Part shown: positions 56,176 to 64,000 of the stretch, piece by piece | Layout: every line of letters begins with the position of its first letter | Numbering within the stretch: position 1 is the stretch's first letter | Assembly: GCA_030159075.1 (NCBI GenBank) | Contig: BROG01000246.1 | Location: forward strand, 310,001-374,000 | Length of the DNA: 64,000 bases | Direction of reading: 5' to 3' | Origin: Atrina japonica | Lineage: Eukaryota > Mollusca > Bivalvia > Pterioida > Pinnidae | Program-made: the position numbers and the translations under genes | Notes under the pieces: model-generated | Told to the model about the DNA's origin: nothing | The model's database searches: none | Seen by the model: only the letters and a program-made list of their open reading frames with translations

Positions 56176-56354
56176 CAGTAAAACCTGTATATAAGGGCTA
56201 CCCAAGGGACCAGAGAATATTGACCTTTATGTGCAGGTGACCCTTATACACAGGTTTAATTTAGTTGAACTATGCAGTGAAGGGACTTTTCAAAACTGGC
56301 CTTTATAGACAGGTGATCCTTATATAGAGGTGGCCGCTATAGCAGGTTTTACTG
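56176..56354 (+). mobile_element. MITE with CAGTAAAACCTG ends, 179 bp
   Basis: TA-flanked. Left CAGTAAAACCTGTATATAAG, right end CTATAGCAGGTTTTACTG. Same structure and nearly the same length as 47042-47219. Confidence 0.9.
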
Positions 56355-56589
56355 TACTTAAATTGGAAAATTATCGATGGGAAAGCCGAAATCGTCGCGT
56401 TTGTCGTATAGCTTAGTTGTCAATTTCCCGTCTGTGTCTATAGTTAGTAAAATGTATAAGTACGAAGCGTGTGTGTGCTTAATTATGTTGTATCTTTAAT
56501 TTCTAGTTCGCTGGGATATATCTCATTGACATATGTATGAAAATTGTCATTATTATTGACAAACCGTCATCGATATATCTAAATGTCAA

Positions 56590-57430
56590 ATTGAAGAAAT
56601 GATATGCTACGTTTAAAAGTTTGAAGAAATGATATGTTATGTTTAAAAGTTTGAAGAAATGATATGTTATGTTTAAAAGTTTGAAGAAATTATATGTTCT
56701 GTTTAAAAGTTTGAAGAAATATGTTTCGTGTAAAAGTTTGAAGAAATGATATGTTACGTTCAAAAGTTTGAAGAAACGTGTTATGTTTAAAAGTTTGAGG
56801 AAACGATATGTTATGTTTAAAAGTTTGAAGAAATGATATGTTATGTTTAAAAGTTTGAAGAAATTATATGTTCTGTTTAAAAGTTTGAAGAAATATGTTA
56901 CGTGTAAAAGTTTGAAGAAATGATATGTTACGTTCAAAAGTTTGAAGAAACGTGTTATGTTTAAAAGTTTGAGGAAACGATATGTTATGTTTAAAAGTTT
57001 GAAGAAATGATATGTTATGTTTAAAAGTTTGAAGAAATGATGTTATGTTTAATTTGAAGAAATGATATGTTATGTTTAAGAGTTTGAAGAAATGATATTT
57101 ATGTTTAAAAGTTTGAAGAAATATGTTATGTTTAAAAGTTTGAAGAAATGATATGTTACGTTCAAAAGTTTGAAGAAATATGTTATGTTTAAAAGTTTGA
57201 AGAAATGATATGTTAAGTTTAAAAGTTTGAGGAAACGATATGTTATGTTTAAAAGTTTGAAGAAATATGTTATGTTTAAGAGTTTGAAGAAATGATATGT
57301 TATGTTTAAACGTTTGAAGAAATGATGTTATGTTTAAGGGTTTGAAGAAGTGATATGTTATGTTTAAAAGTTTGAAGAAATGATATGTTATGTTTAAGGG
57401 TTTGACGATGTGATATGTTATGTTTAAAAG
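56590..57430 (+). repeat. Satellite, 30-bp unit (TTTGAAGAAATGATATGTTA)
   Basis: About 28 units of TTTGAAGAAATGATATGTTA plus TGTTTAAAAG. A block of about 180 bp (six units with distinctive variants ATTATATGTTCTG, GTTACGTGTAAAAG and CGTTCAAAAG) is tandemly duplicated between about 56690 and 57050. The 144-codon minus-strand frame is a by-product of the 30-bp period. Confidence 0.95.
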
Positions 57431-57434
57431 TTTA

Positions 57435-57967
57435 CATCTTATTATTTGCCTCTGTCTTGTTCGGTTTTACGTGGTTACAACGAGCACCTGTGTTTCTTTA
57501 CAACGTAAAATAGCTTATATATACGTCAGATAATTAGTTTAAGTCTATGTGCTATTTTTATCCCGTACCAATGTTATTTGTCAAAGATGTTCTTTCCCGC
57601 TTTGTCGATTTAGGATAAACACAAAATTATTAATTTCACGTAAACCTATTCAGTTCCCGTATTCCTTATGCCAAATGGAACATCAAAGATAAATACATAG
57701 TCAGAGTGTATACAGAAATAAATAAATACAATATTGGCGAGTGAGTGAATAACACATATACAAATGATTAAGCACATGAGATATATACACTCACTGTATA
57801 GTGTATACATACACATACATACATATGCCAGGTCAATATATGAATAAACGATGAAAATAGTAATTTGATATTATTTGTTATCATGCTGACATAGTACATT
57901 TCATAGTACTATATATAAGAAATCACAAAGATACGTAAGAGGTTTGATATCTCAATCCAAAGAAGGA
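57435..57967. other. Unassigned AT-rich segment
   Basis: Nothing recognised. Short ACATACATACA tract near 57808-57826. Confidence 0.35.

Positions 57968-57968
<1 letters not shown>

Positions 57969-58046
<78 letters not shown>
57969..58046. repeat. (TA)n microsatellite
   Basis: About 38 TA dinucleotides. Confidence 0.98.
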
Positions 58047-58052
<6 letters not shown>

Positions 58053-58097
58053 TAATTACATGTAGTAATGGGATGAGCTGTACGGCATGCATACGCC

Positions 58098-58190
58098 TCC
58101 ATAACACCTGATCTCACCTCCGGACTTCCAGAGGTCCGTGTTTGTCCAATGTTAACCAGATTTGTATATTGTCTCCTGATCGTTCATACG
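58098..58190 (+). mobile_element. SINE-4 body fragment
   Basis: CACCTGATCTCACCTCCGGA, AGGTCCGTGTTTGTCCAATG and CAGATTTGTATATTGTCTCC are the reverse-strand equivalent of the SINE-4 body at 25620-25700. Confidence 0.6.
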
Positions 58191-58199
58191 ATTAATACT

Positions 58200-61010
58200 C
58201 AGGTATCTGTGGTTTTTGTAGGTATGATATTGGACACAGTTTGGTGAAATGAAGACAAATGCATCAACTTAAATCAATATTAAGAACCCAAAAGTCTAGA
58301 ACTCGGCCTTTTACTATATAATTATGCTACAGTTTATATAAGCCAGGGCAGAACAATGCGTTTTAGACGGTGTAGCTCTTTTTCGTCCCACTGCGTATTA
58401 ATCGGGGCGAATTAAAAACAATACAATGAATCATATTTTCAGTAGATAGAAACATTAAAACACACACACAAATAAAAATTAGAATTTTATAAATTTCAGT
58501 AAAAGACAAAATTCAATAGGTTACCAACGGAAATCATATTCCATATTCCTATATTCCAACAACACATTCAATTATTAGAGTACAAACTTAAAAATGAGGC
58601 ATATATCACAAATATCGAGTCAAGGTATATATCATTGTATAAGTTATACAAAGTATAACTGATTTTATATTGAAATAATGACTTATTATTTGAGGAACTA
58701 AAGATTTCAAGTGTTTGTTAAATTTGTTGAGTAATGAACAGGTATCTTGTCATTAAAATATAGTTATGATTGAATGCCACAAGTTTTCAAAATATAATTA
58801 TCAGCCAAGTCGTTGTTGTGGTTTAGTTCGTAACTAATTTTTCACATGCCTTCAAATATGAAAATTTTACACGTGACGAAAAGCTACTTCTTATAATCTT
58901 CGTAACAGCTGGTAACATCAGGAGGGAGAAACAAGGGAATGAATCAAAACTTGGAAAAGATAAATGTGCAAATCAATACGTTTAAAATATGGAACAGCTG
59001 TTTAGCAAATGTGTTGAAATGGATTATGTTTATCAACAAAACAAAATCATAGATGTAGTCGCGGTACTCAATATAACAAAAGGATAACTCATCGCCAATT
59101 CGAAGGCAAGCAATATAGTGACACGGAACGTACTATCTTCTGTATATTGAGTAAAACAAGGTCAAAGGACACCACACATGCGTCATTTGTTGACATCCAA
59201 CAGGTGAGTCTGTAAATGTTTTACTGTATTTATTAAAAGAACGTCTCCGTGTCTCTATGCATTAGAAATTGAAGGATTAATATCACTTGTACAATATCAT
59301 GAAAGTTTCATTGAGCAACATATTTGGATCACCCATAACATTTTCACAAATTCTGTAACTGCTGTGGGTTTTCTCCATTTTTAATGTGAACTGGACCATC
59401 GTATTCGGCATTGGTGTCTTCCATAATAGGAAGGGTCCATAGACGTAAAAACTAGATGGGCATCCCCTGCCTTTTCACATACAAGCAAATAATTTTATAT
59501 TTATCAATACGTAAGCAAATTGTTTCAAATGTAATTATGTAAGTTTTTGCATAATTAAAAAGTAAATGAAAACCAATTTATTTTAAACTGAGAAAAACAT
59601 TTTCATAAAAATTAAATTTTGCACCCCACCCGCCAATATTTATTTCCTTTCTACGCCACTCTGCTAAACCCTTAATAATCCGTAAATATCAGTAAACGTG
59701 AATAAACATCTTTAAGACAATTGTTGGTCACGTTTTGATTTAAATGTCTTCAGTACAAATCAGTTTATGCTTTGACGCGTTAGTTGCCTCACTCTTTTTG
59801 TATACATATACAGACATAAAGAATATTGGACAGTTGCGAACTGCTGGGAAATCCAGAGGTCCGTGAAGAGGCAATCTGGAGTAAGGGGAACGGTCAACCA
59901 GTTACAACCAGTCAGTAGCCAAATTTAGATTAAAACAGGAGAAATAATCACTGTTCTCACAACCGGTAAAAACTGTTTAATAACCACTTTCCAACAAATA
60001 ATTAGAAATTCAGACAGTGCACCTGGACATCCACAAACGGTTATTATATGAACAACGAAATTTACAAAATTTCAACTCTAACAATGATTCCTTATATCAA
60101 TATGCGATAACATGTTACCATTAAGTTATCTTCCTATGTAAATTAAATGTTCGTATTTTGATCAGGCTCCGGGTAAATCACTTTCATTTCGCGAGAGAAT
60201 AATTTTTGCATTCAAGAGAATATCTAAGTAAAAAAGTTTAATATGTTTATCAACCTCTTTGTCCATAAAAGCAATACTTTGTGGCTATTGAAGTATTCTT
60301 GAGAAAAAAGAGAGTGTGCACTTCATTGCTGGAACGGTTGGTTATTTAAAGTACCAGGAAAAAGCAATAAATACATTTTAAGTCATATAGTTATTATAAG
60401 TCATTTAGTGATACTTGAGACATGACAAGGTCTAGATACATGTACAATATTATTGCTGGGAACTCGCGACATTAAGATCTTTTGCAGCTTTGAAATCATG
60501 AATTCTTGTATTCGCGAATAACAATGAAAAGTTTAGCACGCGAAATATTGTTGTCGCGAAGAAATATAAGAGAAGTGAATCACTGTAAACTTTATATACA
60601 TTGACACGGACTAGTCCACGATATATGATGCTGCTATGAATAATTGTATTGACGTGGAGTATTTTTCTAGAGGCATACACTACATAAATTAACAATAAAC
60701 AAAATACTTAAACGAAAAGTTGAACTATCAAAGAAATAATAGCAAATTAGAAACTGAAATAATTTTAGATAAATTTATGCACTGAATCATGTGATACTAG
60801 CTTGTATTATATTAAACTTTTAACAAAATATTCATATTGTGGTTAAGATCCTAGGTCGTTTTGTGGTCCTTTTTAGCAATATAAAATAAAAGAAAAGCTA
60901 TTTTAACGTGGTTTCCTTCGATTTCGGATCATAATTATATTTTTGCTTAAATTATTTAATTTTGGGTAATTATCTGGTGGGGCTAATACACCTACAATGA
61001 GTTAATTTAT
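58200..61010. other. Unassigned segment
   Basis: The largest stretch without recognised repeats. A perfect plus-strand donor (CATCCAACAG, then GTGAGTCTG) lies at 59205/59206 after a frame open for about 64 codons. That frame has no start codon and no good acceptor. CACGTGAC (58871-58878) is an E-box. At 59813-59882 another acceptor-donor pair encloses a short frame. No gene is called. Confidence 0.4.
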
Positions 61011-61029
61011 AAAACATCTCCGATGCTAA

Positions 61030-61290
61030 AGTATAAATTTTCAGGATGTCTAGGATATAGATACAAATCTGGTAAAATGGACAAACACGGACCTCCTTGC
61101 CATGGAGGAGTAAGCATCCCGTCTCGACCTGTCGCACCCGCCGTGAGTCCACAGTCAAGTCCATTACTATGAATACCCAAACAGTCTAATCAGTCATTTT
61201 TGTGCGAGAGTGCCTTCTCATCCAAAGCACCTGATCCCACCTCTTGGTTTTCAGAGGTCCGTGTTAGTCCATTTTTACCAGATTTGTTTA
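61030..61290. mobile_element. Inverted pair of SINE-4 body fragments
   Basis: 61055-61150 carries ACAAATCTGGTAAAATGGAC, AAACACGGACCTCC and CCATGGAGGAGTAAGC in one orientation. 61225-61290 carries CACCTGATCCCACCTCTTGG, AGGTCCGTGTTAGTCCATTT in the other. Confidence 0.6.
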
Positions 61291-61870
61291 TCCAATACAT
61301 TACATTCACCATCGTGCATCTTAATTTTGAGCTGCAATTATTAAACAAAGGAGTGAATGATATTTTGCAGTAACCATAAACATCTTATTAAAAAAAAAAA
61401 AAAAAATATTTTTGTATGAAATTGTATGAAAGCAAATTCAAAAGAATACTTTATAATTCTGTTTCATGTTCTAATTCGCTCGCAGCTCGAATAACAACAT
61501 AAAATATTCATCAACAACAACATTCATTTAGGATATTAACTTGCCATCTGGAAGCTGTGCTTTAATGCATGAGCATTTTACACATAACTCGTTGCGCTCT
61601 TTACTGCGGTATACTTTATATCTTATCATAAAATTCTAGTTCTTTATGGATGTTGAAATCTGAAAATACAATTTATAAAATTAGAAAGTAATCAGCTTGC
61701 TTGATGGCAAAGACTCGAATGATATAAACCTTTTCGAAATCAATCACCTCTCTCATACCAAATGATACGCATTATCTAATCAAACGCTCTCACCTACAAA
61801 ATCTACAGTGGTATTACTTATAAGACACTCCTGTATTACTATGTTGGTAAATATATTACGATCTTATTTT

Positions 61871-61874
<4 letters not shown>
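61291..61874. other. Unassigned AT-rich segment
   Basis: A-run at 61389-61406. No exon or element recognised. Confidence 0.35.
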
Positions 61875-62496
<622 letters not shown>

Positions 62497-62575
62497 GAAC
62501 CTTTACACACAATGCGAAGATTTGACAAGGATATCGACGAGGTGTTAATTTCCAAGAAATGGATTATTTTCACAG
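62497..62575 (+). CDS. Possible exon, unidentified
   Basis: A pyrimidine-rich tract (CTATTTCATTTTTTCTG) precedes AG at 62495-62496, and a donor-like CACAG then GTGAGG ends the interval at 62575. The 79 nt are open in phase 0, encoding EPLHTMRRFDKDIDEVLISK and KWIIFT, exiting in phase 1. The ATG at 62512 could alternatively be a start. The minus strand over the same interval is also open, and no domain is recognised, so support is weak. Confidence 0.17.
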
Positions 62576-62664
62576 GTGAGGAGATATAAATATATCGCCC
62601 GATAAGTGAATAACTGAATGAATAATGTTTGCGGGCCATTATTTTAAAGAAGACAGCAGTATAT

Positions 62665-62667
62665 TTC

Positions 62668-62710
<43 letters not shown>

Positions 62711-62765
62711 TATTATATAAGGTTATATATATATATATATATATAATATATATATATATATAAAA
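62665..62765. repeat. Interrupted (TA)n microsatellite
   Basis: TA runs separated by TATTATATAAGG-like interruptions. Confidence 0.95.
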
Positions 62766-62966
62766 TTGATATTTTAAGGTTCTGTATATTAATGTTAATA
62801 TTTAGATAATTTTTTGACTGATTCATAAGTAGAATGTGACTTAACACATTGGTTGAAAAGTTGCTTAAATGCATATGTATTAATACCAATCAAACTTTCT
62901 TTCTGTGGCAGATCTCGGCAAACATTGATATGTATTCAATACAAGATGAACAATTGTGTTGAAAAG

Positions 62967-62968
<2 letters not shown>

Positions 62969-63040
<72 letters not shown>

Positions 63041-63047
63041 CACACAG
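62969..63047. repeat. (CA)n microsatellite
   Basis: About 39 CA dinucleotides with one CG interruption. Confidence 0.97.
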
Positions 63048-63212
63048 GGTTTCCTTTATTTCCATGAACATTTACAAAGTACTACAATAAAACTTTGAAC
63101 CTCATGGTCTACACTAATCAGTTTTGCCATTGACATTTGAAGAATGGTTGGTTATATCTCTTAATAAATTATTTGCAACTATTTGTTGCGATTGATACAA
63201 TTTGCATATTTA

Positions 63213-63568
63213 AAAGGGCATTATCTGTGTTTTACAAATATATATATATATATATATTTCAATTTCTTCTTCATTTACAACTTGTATTTGATGTACAATA
63301 AGAAATAAGAGCTATACACAGGCATAAAAAAATTTATATTCATATATATTTTGTGAAAATAAGGTCAGGTCCATTGTTGTGTTCTTATACAAATAGTAAG
63401 TTTGAGTTAATCAACTGCAATATTAAAAGTGCCAAACCTGGGTTTCTCATAGGAATTTTCACAACATATATAGGTATTTAAGAATGGTGATGCCTGTGTA
63501 TATCTCATTTTTGTTATTGTATATCAATCTAAGTAGTATAAAGGGGGGATCTTTTGAGAGTGCCCCCT
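63213..63568 (+). mobile_element. Foldback-type MITE (GGGCATTAGCTGT family)
   Basis: Begins AAAAGGGCATTATCTGTG with an internal (TA)n, ACAACTTGTATTTGATGTAC, TTCATATATATTTTGTGAAA and AATAAGGTCAGGTCCATTG. The right arm has CCTGTGTATATCTCATTTTT. The right terminus is decayed (GTGCCCCCTTAC). Confidence 0.72.
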
Positions 63569-63569
63569 T

Positions 63570-64000
63570 ACTTATAAAACAACTGATTTTACATCATCAT
63601 AATAAAAAGACCTGTTACTTATATGATTTTTTGACATAAGTTTTACATATCTTGCTATGGTGTAACATGTAAAGGCGTTAAGCTCAAGTCGTGTTCACAT
63701 TCGCAAAGGTAATCTTATCAAAAAATGTTTTGAAATGTTTCCGAGTATTCTAAGAAAGTGAAATAAGATTCAGTGTATTCGTGTGTAATTTGGTCTCATT
63801 TATTATTACGTGCAGTGCTGTCAGGTTTTGTAAACGTAAACCAGGAGTACATTGCGCTGTTGTGATTTGTTTTGCTTGGACCTGATGCGATCGACGGTAT
63901 TGTTGATCTTTAAGCTGCGAACATATTGTGTAGATCTTGTAGTGACAACTATAGACCTATCATGTCGTGACATTAGGTTTCAAAGATATCTAAAGACTGT
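63570..64000. other. Unassigned segment at window end
   Basis: No exon or element recognised. Base composition becomes less extreme towards the end. Confidence 0.35.

Noticed and set aside
56503..56937. 144-codon minus-strand frame rich in FFKLLN
   Set aside because: Direct translation of the 30-bp satellite with no domain or gene structure.
59813..59882. Acceptor TATACATATACAG and donor GTAAGG enclosing a 23-codon frame
   Set aside because: Weak acceptor, and part of the interval (CCAGAGGTCCGTG) resembles the SINE-4 body, so it is probably repeat-derived.

Overview
This window looks like non-coding or intronic DNA of an invertebrate animal, most plausibly a bivalve or other mollusc. It is very AT-rich. 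There are no operons, no long open reading frames and no recognisable conserved protein-coding gene. What fills it is tandem satellites, tRNA-headed SINEs, terminal-inverted-repeat (TIR) DNA transposon relics, MITEs and long microsatellites. The molluscan assignment is an inference: the commonest SINE here, with a tail ending in GTGGCGTAAAACAC, is of a type I associate with marine bivalves. No species is claimed.

Layout. 1-3.9 kb: decayed dispersed repeats, a foldback MITE and a satellite built on AACTGCCAGT. 3.9-5.3 kb: a 1.1-kb foldback element whose inverted arms consist of tandem copies of the palindrome GTGATATCAC; it is nested in an older MITE. 5.4-13.1 kb: three large satellites, a 28-bp perfect inverted repeat and a possible minus-strand exon (8715-8799). 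14-18 kb: a SINE, a Tigger/pogo-like relic nested in a TTAA-flanked MITE, a possible signal-peptide exon (16330-16390) and a 49-bp satellite around a GA tract. 20-26 kb: SINEs and MITEs. 26.9-31 kb: three satellites, one of them interrupted by a Tc1/mariner relic. 31-35.3 kb: more nested elements, including a hAT-like MITE directly abutting a Tc1-like relic inside a satellite. 36.6-45.4 kb: SINEs, MITEs, and a hAT-like relic containing two strong hairpins, itself nested in a Tc1-type MITE. 46-52 kb: MITEs, SINEs, short satellites and a relatively GC-rich promoter-plus-first-exon candidate on the minus strand near 50.35-50.58 kb. 52-64 kb: SINEs, MITEs, a 30-bp satellite and long TA, GA and CA tracts.

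The transposase remains (Tc1/mariner twice, Tigger/pogo once, hAT once) are all broken. Several insertions can be dated relative to one another, because target-site duplications and paralogous empty sites are visible inside the window.

Four exon candidates are listed, none certain. They are judged only from splice signals, an open frame, start context and base composition, and no two of them could be joined into one gene. In DNA this AT-rich, open frames of 60-120 codons are expected by chance, so the frames running through satellites and microsatellites are not annotated as genes. Boundaries of degenerate repeats are approximate. TIR element ends are given to the base where both inverted ends and the target duplication could be read.
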